This document shows positions 26,290 to 36,001 of a stretch of 64,000 nucleotides of DNA, one piece after another. The position numbers and the translations under genes are program-made. The stretch comes from Bin87 sp965219925 (GTDB taxonomy: Bacteria > Chloroflexota > Dehalococcoidia > Lucifugimonadales > UBA3495): assembly GCA_965219925.1 (NCBI GenBank), contig OZ244795.1, positions 1,550,001 to 1,614,000 on the forward strand. Reading direction: 5' to 3'. Each line of letters opens with the position of its first letter. The first letter of the stretch is position 1. The notes beneath the pieces are model-generated. The model was not told the origin of the DNA and did no database searches. It saw only the letters and a list, made by a program, of their open reading frames with translations.

Positions 26290-27588
26290 CTAGCCGGCAG
26301 GTCTGAGGTTGGCGGGCAGGTGGCGTTCCCAGTCGGGAATTTGCCTCACGTGGGGCGAGGGCAGCAACCAGGCCTGGAAAAGGGCCATCAGGCTGAATCC
26401 AAGGGACATTAGCAACGGCGCCAGGTAGGTTCCCGTTACGTCCCACAGGACCCCGGCGCACACGGGCGCCAATCCCATTCCGAGGCCGCTGCCCAGGCTT
26501 TGCCAACCGTAAAGGCTACCTTGGGGGACGTTCCCGTAATACTGACGATTGGCGATTGGGAACGTGGGCACTTCGGTGCTCTGGCCGATACCAAAAAGGA
26601 CTGCGAACAGGTAATAGGCCCAGGCGTCATGGGCAAAGAGAATGATCAGCAGCGGGAAGACTTGCAGGGCCATGCCTACTATCCACACCTTTCTGCACCC
26701 CCAGTGCTCCGCCACCACGGGCACGGCGCCCCGGGCGACGACTCCGATGCTCTGTTGGGCCGCCAGCACCCCCGCGGCCGCTCCCAGGGATAGGCCGCTG
26801 TCCACGGCAATGGCCACCACCAGGACGTTGATAATATTGTGCCCCATGCATCCCCAGTAGTGGATGCCGATGAGGTTCCAGAAGGTGACAGTGCGCCTGG
26901 CCTGCTGGATGAATACCTTGGCCCTTAACTTTGTGGCCTCGTCCCTCCCGGGCCTTTGAATCGGTTCATCTCCAAGATCGCCCAGGGGGCGCAAGCCTAT
27001 ATCGGCGGGTCCGTTGTAGAAGAACCTGACCAACAGGAGCAGTAGCGCTCCGCCTGCTATGCCCGGAAGCCAGAAGATCCACTTGATTCCCAACTGGTTG
27101 AAGGCCGCGCCAATCAGGAACAGGAACGCAATCACGCCGATTCCCTGGAACGACCATACGACCCCCATGGCGGCTCCCAGGTGTCTCCTGAACCACAGGG
27201 TGACGCCGGACACTGTTAGCACGGTAAAGATGGTCGTGGACACTCCCAGGACCACGCCGAAGAAGAGGTAGAATTGCCACAGGTTGCTCATGATGCCCGT
27301 CAGCAACATGCCGGCGATGAATAGCAAGGCTCCGAGCAGCAGGAACCAGCGAACCCCGTATCGGTCCCCAAGCCATCCCACATAGGGACTCGCCAGCCCA
27401 AAGACTATCCACTGGAGGCTGAACGCAAGGCTGATGGCGCCGTAGCTCCAGCCGAATCCTGCGGTTGGGTCGCTGAGATGGGGCACCAAGGCAGCAGCCG
27501 CGAATCGCACCGAAGAGGTGATGAACCCCATCGTCGCGGCGATGGCCACGATGACCCACGCGTAATGGATTCGGTTTCTTAGGTGCAT
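26290..27588 (-). CDS. MFS transporter
   Basis: A 432-residue membrane protein with about twelve hydrophobic segments. It carries the MFS motif A GWLGDRYGVRW between the second and third segments and a central cytoplasmic loop rich in charge (RPGRDEATKLRAKVF). It resembles the monocarboxylate/oxalate-formate type porters (N-terminal HYAWVIVAIAATMGF). The substrate is probably a small organic acid, fitting the catabolic genes around it, but this is inference. The start at 27588 is the first ATG before the first membrane helix. Confidence 0.92.
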   Translation of the reverse strand: MHLRNRIHYAWVIVAIAATMGFITSSVRFAAAALVPHLSDPTAGFGWSYGAISLAFSLQWIVFGLASPYVGWLGDRYGVRWFLLLGALLFIAGMLLTGIMSNLWQFYLFFGVVLGVSTTIFTVLTVSGVTLWFRRHLGAAMGVVWSFQGIGVIAFLFLIGAAFNQLGIKWIFWLPGIAGGALLLLLVRFFYNGPADIGLRPLGDLGDEPIQRPGRDEATKLRAKVFIQQARRTVTFWNLIGIHYWGCMGHNIINVLVVAIAVDSGLSLGAAAGVLAAQQSIGVVARGAVPVVAEHWGCRKVWIVGMALQVFPLLIILFAHDAWAYYLFAVLFGIGQSTEVPTFPIANRQYYGNVPQGSLYGWQSLGSGLGMGLAPVCAGVLWDVTGTYLAPLLMSLGFSLMALFQAWLLPSPHVRQIPDWERHLPANLRPAG

Positions 27589-27739
27589 CGATACCGCAGA
27601 TCAGGGAGTGAGTGGCATTGTAACTGAAACCGTTTTCGGATGCCGAATTGGAGATGTTGCCGGAGATCGGCTGTTGATAAAAATGCAGTGTACACACAAA
27701 AAGAGCGCGGACAAAGAAAAACTCCCGGTTCTAAGCTGG

Positions 27740-28060
27740 ACTCCTCACTAACTAAGGTCGTCACGCGGCAATTGGCGCGCCGGGAGGTGCGTGCGTGGCA
27801 TGTTTCGGAGCATCGGACATGGGCACCAGTTGGTAGCCGAGTTGGGCCGCCCGCCGTTTTGCCGCGCGCAGCGCCCGCTGCTGATACTGGCTCTCATAGT
27901 ATTCGGCGCCGGCATCCACGTAGTCCTAGCCGTAGCGTGGAACTGCTGCAAGCACTGGCCCCAGCGGTCCCCGATGAAATGACCGTGATCGTACTGTGCG
28001 ACCGAGGCCTGGCCAGTCCCAAATTGTGGCAACAGATACGCGCTCAGAGCCTGCCCCGGC
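27740..28060 (+). pseudogene. transposase remnant (IS4-like)
   Basis: A frameshifted stretch ending in VPDEMTVIVLCDRGLASPKL followed by WQQIRAQ, a recognisable core of an IS4-type DDE transposase around the second catalytic Asp (LCDRGLASP). The N- and C-terminal parts are degraded or missing. Confidence 0.65.
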
Positions 28061-28075
28061 GAAGACCGGGGGCTG

Positions 28076-28131
28076 GCATCCGGTTCCGTTTCCTTTTGCG
28101 TGGTAGCCCTTTAAGACCATTATTCCCGTCC
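28076..28131 (+). repeat. inverted repeat, left arm
   Basis: GGTTCCGTTTCCTTTTGCGT and the bases after it (about 50 in all) recur inverted at 28976-29031 with a few mismatches. The arms bracket about 850 bp with an HNH remnant and one small gene. Confidence 0.7.
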
Positions 28132-28435
28132 TAACAGCAGCAACGGGGTCAGGCCGCCTTGCGCCCCTGTTGCTGGTGCGCTCTGCGGGCTTTTGCGTAT
28201 TGGTGCGGACGCTTGCCCGTCCGCCGTTTCTTGCTGGCCTGTTCCTGCTTTTGCTCACTTGGCCGCAGAAACGGATGGCGTTTCGCTGTTGACGATTTTG
28301 GGTTTGCCACTCAGAAACATAAACTTGCTCGCTATCTCGTACAATGCGTACAACCGTAACCCCCAATCCACCCAGAATCCCAGTGTTGGCGGTTCGGTTC
28401 GTTCCTTGATGAAGGGACCACAATAATGCCATCCC
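28132..28435. other. interval without a supported gene
   Basis: Small frames in all phases, none with a recognisable product. It may be degraded coding sequence. Confidence 0.3.
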
Positions 28436-28825
28436 CTACGCATCCTGAAACGAGATGACACACCCTTTATCTTTGACTCGTTGATTCTGTACGCAACTTC
28501 CTTCGCCCCCCCACGTCCGATCTGGGCCCATGTGCATGGCGGCGAAGGCGTCTGGAGAAATCTTATCTCCGACGGGTGATATTTCTTCCCACAAACGTGC
28601 CAAATATTCTCTTTCTCGCGCTCTTGCCTTTGTTCCCAACTCCACGGTGATGTCGTAAATATAAACGGCCTCTGCACTTTTGTAGTGGTGGAAGCACATA
28701 TCGCACATCAAACCGTTTGGGTCATCGGGAGGAATGACCAGTGGGCCACCGTAACATTCCATACATCCTTGTAAGTCGCCACGGTTCGTTATGGCTTGGG
28801 CTAGGACAGAGATAACCTTGAGCAT
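28436..28825 (-). CDS. hypothetical protein with two CxxC motifs
   Basis: A 129-residue protein. Near the N-terminus CMEC (GDLQGCMECYGGPLVIPPDD) and CDMC (GLMCDMCFHHYKSAEAVY) could bind zinc. A charged helix follows (GTKARAREREYLARLWEEI). I do not recognise the family. Its ATG lies 3 bp after the stop of an HNH nuclease fragment, whose last codons AAC-AAG-GAG-TGA contain its Shine-Dalgarno (AAGGAG), so the two were cotranscribed. Confidence 0.55.
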   Translation of the reverse strand: MLKVISVLAQAITNRGDLQGCMECYGGPLVIPPDDPNGLMCDMCFHHYKSAEAVYIYDITVELGTKARAREREYLARLWEEISPVGDKISPDAFAAMHMGPDRTWGGEGSCVQNQRVKDKGCVISFQDA

Positions 28826-28828
28826 TGT

Positions 28829-28993
28829 TCACTCCTTGTTCTTCATCCAACCGTTGGCTCGGTTGCCTTGTTGCAGGCCGACCAGCGTGTAGCGGTGGCG
28901 CTTTTCCTTGTTGCACGGCGGACACAACAGCGTCAGGTTGTCGTAGGCGTCCGTTCCGCCCTGTGAGCGCGGGTTGATGACGGGATAATGGCC
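28829..28993 (-). pseudogene. HNH endonuclease, C-terminal fragment
   Basis: The frame reads GHYPVINPRSQGGTDAYDN, then LTLLCPPCNKEKRHRYTLVG to the stop at 28829. The order H..P.S.GG.D...NL..LC..CN..K is the HNH nuclease core. A stop codon lies directly upstream at about 28994-28996, inside the inverted repeat arm, so the N-terminal part is lost. Confidence 0.75.
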
Positions 28994-29031
28994 TCAAAGT
29001 GCTACCACGCAAAAGGAAACGGAACCCACTT
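28976..29031 (-). repeat. inverted repeat, right arm
   Basis: CTACCACGCAAAAGGAAACG and neighbouring bases match the reverse complement of 28076-28131. It marks the breakpoint that truncated the HNH gene. From here to about 29448 I see no supported gene. Confidence 0.7.
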
Positions 29032-29448
29032 CGGAGCTAACTTGCAAAATCCACCAAGGAATCCGACCAACGACCAGCGCGACGCTCTGGTATCCGCCGC
29101 GGGAATGGGCTGGTTTGCCCGGCAAGCGCCAAATTGGCAGGTACCCGCCTGCGCCGCAACACATGAAGGATGGATATTCGGGGTATAAGTACGGTGACGC
29201 GGTCGTCTTGAGGTGGTCTGGGATCCTGCCAGTTGGTGCATGGTGCGATCAGTTTCATCCCCTGAGATTCACCCCGCCGTCAGCGTCGCTATCACCAGCG
29301 CCCTTCCCGCCGCGCTTCACGTCCTGGAGCAGCAATTGGCTCAACAACTCCGCCGTGTCAACCATCGCCTGCCGCTCTCCACTGTCGGCGGGTAGCCCTG
29401 CTCGACCTCTGGTGGTATTTGGTCGAGCTTACCCTGTTCTTATATTTT
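29032..29448. other. interval without a supported gene
   Basis: Frames on both strands are open but have no recognisable product. Probably decayed sequence between two transposon remnants. Confidence 0.3.
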
Positions 29449-29790
29449 ATCTAGCTTTTGTACAAAGTCGAGCGTGTTGTAGCGACGTTGAAAAACTATC
29501 CGACGCCATCCACAGGTCGCGTCGTACCAAGGCGATGGCGTCCACGAAAGCGGGTGCTGGCTTGGCGTACCAAGCTGCGGTGCGCTGGGTTATCGGTCGG
29601 TGTTCTTGCAGTGAGTGGGAGGCCAGGGTGATTCAAGAAAACAGCCCCATCAGGACCGGGGTGGTGCGGGCGATGGTGCGGCCGGACCATTGGCGTTGGG
29701 TTTCCACTCCCAGATGAGCCCGCACTTCCTGGTAGGTTACTTCTCCGCCAAGGGCGGGCCTGATTTGACTTCAGGCCGTACCGTTTTCGA
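29449..29790 (-). pseudogene. transposase C-terminal remnant
   Basis: Minus-strand translation gives EVTYQEVRAHLGVETQRQWS, TIARTTPVLMGLFS, TAAWYAKPAPAFVDAIALV and a stop at about 29449. This is the end of an IS701/IS4-like DDE transposase (the last catalytic Glu lies in the EVRAHLGVETQRQ region). A piece of the N-terminus of what appears to be the same transposase type is at 32852-33060 on the other strand. Confidence 0.65.
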
Positions 29791-29847
29791 GATGGGGCAG
29801 GCCGCCAGGTCGGTTGAGGGCTGTTTGCCGAGTCATGGCAACGCGTG

Positions 29848-30225
29848 TCAGTCGGTGATGTACGTGTGGGTGATAACCTCCCAGACGTGACCGTTTTCGC
29901 ATTCGAAGTAGAACCCGCGCCCCTGGTGCAAGTGGTTGATCTCGCCATCTGTCCGCGAACGTGGACCGCTCCCGTAGGGGATACCCTCGTCCTTGATGCG
30001 CTGCAGGATCGCGTCGAACTCCTCGTCCGAAGCCAGGAAGGCGTAGTGATTGGAGCGCGGGTTGTCCGAATCATCAAAGTCCAGTGTCAGTATGTCGTTG
30101 ACCTTGACCGGCGCGAAGTGGCCCCAGGGCCCCTCGTACTTCAGTCCGAAGATGCGGGCGATGAACTCCGCGGCCTTCACCTTGTCGTAGGCGGGCACGA
30201 TCGTGTGGTCTAACTGCAAGGGCAT
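29848..30225 (-). CDS. VOC (glyoxalase/bleomycin-resistance fold) protein
   Basis: A 125-residue single-domain VOC protein. The opening MPLQLDHTIVPAYDKVKAAE places a metal-ligand His at residue 7, and the C-terminal FYFECENGHVWEVITHTY supplies a Glu ligand. The family covers dioxygenases, isomerases and resistance proteins, and the specific reaction cannot be told. It is preceded by GAGGAGGACCATA, a strong ribosome site. It may be cotranscribed with the hydrolase gene upstream on the same strand, about 180 bp away. Confidence 0.85.
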   Translation of the reverse strand: MPLQLDHTIVPAYDKVKAAEFIARIFGLKYEGPWGHFAPVKVNDILTLDFDDSDNPRSNHYAFLASDEEFDAILQRIKDEGIPYGSGPRSRTDGEINHLHQGRGFYFECENGHVWEVITHTYITD

Positions 30226-30404
30226 TATGGTCCTCCTCTAATCAGATGGTATGCTAAGCTGACACCGCAATCCGGTTCCGGGCCGGTTCCAAGAGTTGTG
30301 TAAATCGACCTCCATTAGACCACCTGATGGGCATAGCCACCTGGGCTGCGGCGGACAGCGACGGCGATGGCCGCGCCGGCATTACGCCGATCCCCCGGGC
30401 AAGT

Positions 30405-32393
30405 TCAGCACTTCCCGCCGTCTCCCACGTAGTAATCGTACTTGCGCGCCGCCAGGTCCACTATCTCGGCGACATCTTCCTCGAGCAGGTACCTCTCGGC
30501 CACAAGGTCCATCGCGGCGCGGGTCACCTGCTCGAGATAGTCCTCGCGGCTGGCGTAGCGTTCCTCGATGGATGCTCGTGGGTCGCCGGCGGCCTCGCGT
30601 TCGGCCTGGGTAGCGGGCAGAGGAAGGGTCCAACCGGCGAGGCCGCCGGTGATGCCGATAAAGAGGTTGGGGTTGCCGATGCTCTCGTCGCGCAAGTTCC
30701 AGCCGGTGTAGGTGGCCACCGGGACGGTCAGGTCCGGCAGGCGGATGCCGCCCCGCTCGTTGAAGGACTCGTCGAGGTCGGCCACCAGCGCCGGGAACTC
30801 CTCTCCCACATCGGCGGGCAACTTCGCGGTGCGCCCCAGGTGCGACTCCGGGCCGTAGTCCAGCCGGACCGCCCTGGTGGTTTGGGTTGGGACCCGCACG
30901 CCGGGGAGTTGAGCCAACCGTTCCAGCAGCGTATGGGACTCCACCGCCGTGCCGTCGTTCAGGCTGGGATGGCGGCTGGCGGGAGGCTCCTCGCCCATGG
31001 CAACCCAGCAGTCGAGGTTGTCCAGCGCAGCCCGCAACAGGGGAGCGTAGTCCACGCTATTAAAGGGAAGCTGTCCTCTGATCCCGTCGTTCGTACGGAT
31101 TTCCAACGGGGGAAAATCCCCTGAACCGTGCTGGCAACCGGCGAAGTGGTAGCGGCGGACCGACGGCGACTCCGCGGCGTCGGTCAGGTTCTCCAGGTCA
31201 GTGTGGATCAACGCCGCATCTCCGCGCCAGTACTCGGCGGAGGTATTGGTGAACATGATCCTGGGCACCTTGCCCCGTCGCTCCAGCACGTCGAGCAGGG
31301 AACCCTGGACGCCGGTCACCGGGTCCGTCTGTGGGGTGTCGGTGAAGGGGAACATCTCCGGGATGATGTAGCAGACGTCCTTGGAAGGCTGTCCAAAGCG
31401 CAGGTTGAACTCGCCGCGCATCCCGCCGGCCACGTGGGGGATGATCCCGTCCAGGGCCGACCGGTCCTCCTCGTCCTCGTTGATGCCCACGTGGATGTAC
31501 TGGCGCAGGAAGCGTCCGCTCTGGGAACGGCCCATGGCGTAGGCGTAGTCGATGGCTCCGGCGCAGGGGTTCCCCGCCGAGGCCGGGGCGTATTTCAGGA
31601 AGGAGACCACATCCCGCATCGCGGCGAACCCCAGTCCCACAATCCGGCTGCCGGTTGTGGTGTAAACCAACTGGTAAATCTTCCCCGACTCGAATCCGGA
31701 GGGCATGTAAATGTGGCTGTGCTGTGGTTCCAGATCCTCATCTTCGACCCGGACGAAGGACCACTGGCTCCGGTCAACAGGTGTGGCAGGACTGTTGGGC
31801 AGGTCCCTCACCGTAAGGGTGGCCTCCGCCTCTTCAGGGTCGGCGGCAGGATTGGGCAGGTGCTGCCGGTCTGCCAGCAGGAACACCTGGGTGGGTTCGT
31901 TGCACTGGAACTGGCAGAGAATCTTGCCGGTCAGAGGCCCCTGGGGGCCGATGGCTTCCGGCCCATGAAGTCCGATGAGTCCGGGAGTGGTCGGCACGTC
32001 CGCCTGCCAGCCGCCCCAGACCACCGTGTAGCCCCGACGCATCAGGTAGCCGTTGCCGGCCTCCAGAGGCGTGGTGGGGTCTGTAATGGCTGGGACGCTG
32101 TTCAGGCTCAGGGCGGTCTTCCGGCCCCGGTTCACCACGTCGAACAGGATGCGGCGGTTGCCCCGGTCGATGTTCACCGGCTGGAGTATGGCGAAGTCTG
32201 CCGAAAACTCCACCTTGCCGGCGGAATTGCGCGGCGCCAGATCCAGGTCCGTAATCCCCTGATTCCGGTCATGCGACGGGTCCATCGCGTAGTGGGCCGT
32301 GCCTTCCAGAAGCTCATACGCTCCCACGTCGCCGAAGCTCTCGCCGGACGCGAAACTGGTGCGTTTAGTGATTTCCAATTCTGTGATTGCCAA
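30405..32393 (-). CDS. Abhydrolase_10-type alpha/beta hydrolase domain protein
   Basis: A 662-residue protein of the alpha/beta hydrolase domain-containing (PF20091) type. The nucleophile elbow GRSQSGRFLRQYIHVG lies about residue 295, the strand before it is AGAIDYAYAM, and a late His sits in YHFAGCQHGSGDF. The N-terminal third is a beta-rich domain. Family members are uncharacterised and often found with catabolic genes in marine bacteria. The long plus-strand frame across the same DNA is a shadow. Complete by length. Confidence 0.88.
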   Translation of the reverse strand: MAITELEITKRTSFASGESFGDVGAYELLEGTAHYAMDPSHDRNQGITDLDLAPRNSAGKVEFSADFAILQPVNIDRGNRRILFDVVNRGRKTALSLNSVPAITDPTTPLEAGNGYLMRRGYTVVWGGWQADVPTTPGLIGLHGPEAIGPQGPLTGKILCQFQCNEPTQVFLLADRQHLPNPAADPEEAEATLTVRDLPNSPATPVDRSQWSFVRVEDEDLEPQHSHIYMPSGFESGKIYQLVYTTTGSRIVGLGFAAMRDVVSFLKYAPASAGNPCAGAIDYAYAMGRSQSGRFLRQYIHVGINEDEEDRSALDGIIPHVAGGMRGEFNLRFGQPSKDVCYIIPEMFPFTDTPQTDPVTGVQGSLLDVLERRGKVPRIMFTNTSAEYWRGDAALIHTDLENLTDAAESPSVRRYHFAGCQHGSGDFPPLEIRTNDGIRGQLPFNSVDYAPLLRAALDNLDCWVAMGEEPPASRHPSLNDGTAVESHTLLERLAQLPGVRVPTQTTRAVRLDYGPESHLGRTAKLPADVGEEFPALVADLDESFNERGGIRLPDLTVPVATYTGWNLRDESIGNPNLFIGITGGLAGWTLPLPATQAEREAAGDPRASIEERYASREDYLEQVTRAAMDLVAERYLLEEDVAEIVDLAARKYDYYVGDGGKC

Positions 32394-32851
32394 GACGCCT
32401 CCGGTTGGCCGACGGCCGATAGTCAGTGACCGATATTTAGTTCTTGGTTGCCAGTGTCGGAGTGGATTTTAGCACCTGTGGACCGTCCGCAGTGGCAGTT
32501 TTCGTCCACTCAGCAGGGAGGAAATTGCGAAACTCCGGCGGGCTGAACAGGCGAGACGTATTTGGACCAGTTTCCGGGGGCATGTCGCGACTTTGACCTT
32601 ACCAACGAGCCGGGCCCAACCCACTTCTCTGCGGGAGGCGCTACCTAATCTAGCCAGTACCGATAGTTCCATCTAACTCGGACTGAGAATGGAGGATAAA
32701 ATGGACCTCGACCATCGGCTAGCAGTTCGACCGTCGGTTTTTCACAACTGAAAGGCGAGATTCTTGTCTGGACTTGGCGCATAAATTAGAAAAAGTATAA
32801 ACACAGGGTGAGGTGATCTGGCCCAACCCAAATGTCACTAAAGGCCCAGCC
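32394..32851. other. interval without a gene
   Basis: Divergent spacer between the hydrolase gene and a transposase remnant. No gene, promoter or RNA that I can support. Confidence 0.4.
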
Positions 32852-33060
32852 ATGCTCACCCTGCCCGATGCAATTGTACCCGTACTCGTTCCCTTAGCAA
32901 CGCTGTTCAGCAGCCCGACTTGGCGGAAAGCACAAGTGTTGCTGGTTGACGCGATCCTGACCCCAGGCCAGCGCACCGTGGCGGCGGCGCTCCGGGTCAT
33001 GGGCCGCAGCGACCATCGGGGCTACGCCCGCTACCATGAAGTGCAATCGGGCGTCCAGGT
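32852..33060 (+). pseudogene. transposase N-terminal remnant
   Basis: The frame MLTLPDAIVPVLVPLATLFS, then TWRKAQVLLVDAILTPGQRT and GRSDHRGYARYHEV is the conserved start of an IS701-like DDE transposase. Homology ends near 33050 and the rest is absent. It lies just upstream of the SDR gene at 33201. Confidence 0.75.
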
Positions 33061-33200
33061 CGCCCCGAGCCCCGCCGAAACCGACATGCGGGACGCACCG
33101 GCCCGTACCATGGGTTCACGGTTGTCTGGTGAATTGACACCAAGGCGCGGGAACGATAAAAAGTTAGGAAACTCTGCGCGCAATGAGGTAGGAGCGGGAC

Positions 33201-34040
33201 ATGGCGGGAGAATTGGATCCCAGGGCGGCCGGGGCGCGACGGTTCGATGGTCAGGTGGCGGTGATCACCGGCGGCGGCCAGGGCATTGGTTCCGCCACCG
33301 CCCGACGCCTGGCCCAGGAGGGCGCATCCATCGTCATCGGCGACATGGTGGCTGAGACATCGGATCGAGTCTGCGCCGCGATCCGGGAGTTTGGCGGAGA
33401 GTGCGTAGTATCCCTGGGTGATTTATCCCGGTGGGAGAACGCCGAGGCTTTGATGCGCCGGGCAATGGAGACTTACGGCAGGATCGACGTGCTGGCCAAT
33501 ATCGCCGGCGGCACCATCTGGTTCCAGTCCTTCCAGTACTACACACCGGAACAGATTCAAACGGAGATGGACCGCAGCTTTTGGACCGCCATGTGGTGCT
33601 GTCGGGCCACTCTGCCCCACATGATCCAGCGGGGCTCCGGCTCAATCGTCAACATCGCCACCCACGCCGTTACCGGTAGATTCCGCGTGCCCTACGCTGC
33701 GGCAAAGGCAGGACAGATCGGCCTGACCACTTCCCTGGCGCGGGAAGTGGCCCACCTGGGAATCCGGGTCAACTGCATCGCGCCCAGCGGCACTGCTGCC
33801 GAGGACCGGGTAACGCCCCGCGACCACGGTGTGGACGTGGCCGTGCCGGAGCTGCCGGAGTCGGAGCGGGCCGACCAGCAGCAGTACCGGTCGTCAACCC
33901 GCAGCTCGGAAATACCCATGGGTCGGCGCGGGGAAGCTGACGAACAGGCGGCGGCCATCGCCTTTCTGGCCTCCCACGACGCCTCGTACATCACCGGCCA
34001 GGTGCTGGCGGTTGGCGGCGGGCAACCCTACCCGTTCTAG
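33201..34040 (+). CDS. short-chain dehydrogenase/reductase
   Basis: A 279-residue SDR with TGGGQGIG at 23-30, NIAGG at 100-104 in place of the usual NNAGG, and Tyr165/Lys169 in YAAAK. The position of the catalytic Ser reads NIATHA, a Thr. A polar insert (TAAEDRVTPRDHGVDVAVPE) near the substrate lid is unusual. GAGGTAGGAGCGGGAC supplies the ribosome site. It is followed after 68 bp by a Rieske oxygenase gene, so the two may act on one substrate: hydroxylation, then dehydrogenation. Confidence 0.92.
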   Translation: MAGELDPRAAGARRFDGQVAVITGGGQGIGSATARRLAQEGASIVIGDMVAETSDRVCAAIREFGGECVVSLGDLSRWENAEALMRRAMETYGRIDVLANIAGGTIWFQSFQYYTPEQIQTEMDRSFWTAMWCCRATLPHMIQRGSGSIVNIATHAVTGRFRVPYAAAKAGQIGLTTSLAREVAHLGIRVNCIAPSGTAAEDRVTPRDHGVDVAVPELPESERADQQQYRSSTRSSEIPMGRRGEADEQAAAIAFLASHDASYITGQVLAVGGGQPYPF

Positions 34041-34108
34041 CCCCGTGGCAATGACCCGTCTGCTAACATGACACAAATCCGCCGCGTTGCCAAAAAGGAC
34101 CGACGAAT

Positions 34109-35557
34109 ATGGGACTAAAACGCCTATTGCTGAAACCGCTTTCGGGGTATCCGGGTGGTTACAAGAGGATGCGCAGGGGAACCCAGGGCTTCGATTCCAC
34201 GCCGCCGTTCAAGGTCCCCGATAACCCGCGGGATCGCCGCAGCCGTATCCCGCCCACGGGGTTTCGAGAATACTGGTATCCCGCCCTGCCGGCCAAGGAC
34301 GTCGAGACGGACAGACCCGAGGTGCTGCGGATGCTGGGCACCGACGTGGTCTTCTTTAAGGACAAACAGGGCGAGGTGCAGGCCCTGCTGGACTGGTGCC
34401 CGCACCGGGCGGTCTACCTGTCCATAGGCCGCTGCTACTTCGAGGGCTTCCTGACCTGCCCGTACCATGGGGCGACGTTCGATGGCGACGGCAACTGCGT
34501 CGCGTTCCTCACCGAAGGCCCCGACTCCATGATGGTGGGAGCCGAGGGCATGAAGGCCCGCAAGTTCCCCACTGTTACCCTCAAGGGCATGGTGTTCGTC
34601 TGGATGGGCGAAGGCGAGCCCGTCGCTCCCAAGGAAGACATCCCGCCCGAGATGTTCGAGGAGCACAACATTTGCCGGCCTTCCTTCGGCATGTTCGACT
34701 GCAACTGGGTGCTGGTGCTGGAAAACACCATGGACGCCCACAACGCGTTCATGGTGCACCGCAACGCCTTGCGTATGCTGGGCAGCCGCGTCGGTGGGCG
34801 GCCGCGCACTCCGCTGGGTTACCGGGTCAACCTGGTGAACAACAAGAACGTCCACTACCGCCCGGGCAGCGGAAAATCCTCCACCGAAAAGTACTATTAT
34901 GACGAGGATGGGAACATCCCATATCAGATGTACTACCCTGGTGTCGACGGCGTGTGGCCGCTGCACCGGTGGCGCCTGCTCTGGACGTGGTTCTTCGACT
35001 GGAAGGCCCATCGTCGCGGACAGGACCCTCAGTACCGGCGCGCCACCCTGGCCGACACCCCCGACGTGAACGAATGGAACGGAACCCGCCTGCCTGGCAT
35101 GTCCCGTACCGGCGGCAACAACCGTTACTTCCGCAGCACCCGGTGGCCCGTGCCTGTGGAGGAAAACCTGACTCGCATGGTGTACCTCAACGTGGAGCGA
35201 TACGAACAGCGACCTGGCCTCATGCGCCGCATGGTCCGGGGAGCCACTTGGCCCTATCGCAACTGGGAGCTCAATTTCAACTTCCGCAACCAGGACTACG
35301 ACGCCGAAAAGTACACCCAGTACTCCATGCCCGAGTACCTGTCGTCCACCGACTCGGTGGTCGTGGCCATGCGTCGGCTGTTCGTGGAGCATAACCGGGA
35401 CGTGCAGCGTCGCCGGCAGTGGGAAGAGGAGCTGCCCGAAGTAATGGGCGAATCCGAGGCCGAACAGATGGTGCGTGAGGGCGACCTCAAGGTTGCCGAA
35501 GCCAGCGGCACCTTCGACGCCGGCCGCCTGGAGGACGAGCTGCTCCGGCGGGTTTAG
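34109..35557 (+). CDS. Rieske non-heme iron oxygenase, alpha subunit
   Basis: A 482-residue ring-hydroxylating-type oxygenase. The Rieske [2Fe-2S] ligands are C97-x-H99 and C117-x2-H120 (DWCPHR..LTCPYHG). The mononuclear iron site would be NTMDAHNAFMVHR at 206-218. Here D209 and H217 are in place, but the first His is at 211 rather than the canonical 212, which is Asn. Electron transfer needs a reductase not present in this window. AAAAAGGACCGACGAAT precedes the ATG. It lies downstream of the SDR gene on the same strand. The large minus-strand frame is a shadow. Confidence 0.93.
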   Translation: MGLKRLLLKPLSGYPGGYKRMRRGTQGFDSTPPFKVPDNPRDRRSRIPPTGFREYWYPALPAKDVETDRPEVLRMLGTDVVFFKDKQGEVQALLDWCPHRAVYLSIGRCYFEGFLTCPYHGATFDGDGNCVAFLTEGPDSMMVGAEGMKARKFPTVTLKGMVFVWMGEGEPVAPKEDIPPEMFEEHNICRPSFGMFDCNWVLVLENTMDAHNAFMVHRNALRMLGSRVGGRPRTPLGYRVNLVNNKNVHYRPGSGKSSTEKYYYDEDGNIPYQMYYPGVDGVWPLHRWRLLWTWFFDWKAHRRGQDPQYRRATLADTPDVNEWNGTRLPGMSRTGGNNRYFRSTRWPVPVEENLTRMVYLNVERYEQRPGLMRRMVRGATWPYRNWELNFNFRNQDYDAEKYTQYSMPEYLSSTDSVVVAMRRLFVEHNRDVQRRRQWEEELPEVMGESEAEQMVREGDLKVAEASGTFDAGRLEDELLRRV

Positions 35558-36001
35558 CCGAAACAACTGCTGATTAGGCCATAGACATTCAGCCCGCTCC
35601 CGACCCTCTCCGGTCAGCCAAGCTGGACTGTCGATAAAACTTTCGAATTCTCGTTTGAGCTGTAGCAGTTTCTCACCGCCGAGGTTTGCGCCGCCCCGCG
35701 AACCAATCGACCAGCCGGGTACGTAGGACACTTCGGCGCCGGCGACGTTCCGTTAGGAAACCTGATCCAGTAGTCGGCAAGCAGCCCCATGGACCGTTGG
35801 AGGCCAATCTGACAGACCTAAAGTATTCCGGTGGGCGAATTCGGCAGTTTTGCTGCTATTAAGACTCTACCGTGTTTAGACTACCTTTGCGTCTGCTCGT
35901 TAGATTGCCAAACTACGACAGATGCTCGGCCCCGGCGCCAAAGAAATCCCGGACGATCGATTAATTCCACGGAAAAGCCGGAAGTTGCCCCAGGTTTCCT
36001 A
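35558..36001. other. interval without a gene, target of IS5 copy b
   Basis: No gene that I can support. The right side ends at the TA where the IS element inserted. Confidence 0.4.

Noticed and set aside
31128..32429. 433-codon plus-strand ORF
   Set aside because: Antisense to the Abhydrolase_10 gene, with no domain and low-complexity Val/Gly content.
34124..35731. 535-codon minus-strand ORF
   Set aside because: It lies fully antisense to the Rieske oxygenase, which has all its motifs; the ORF has no recognisable domain and arises from high GC.
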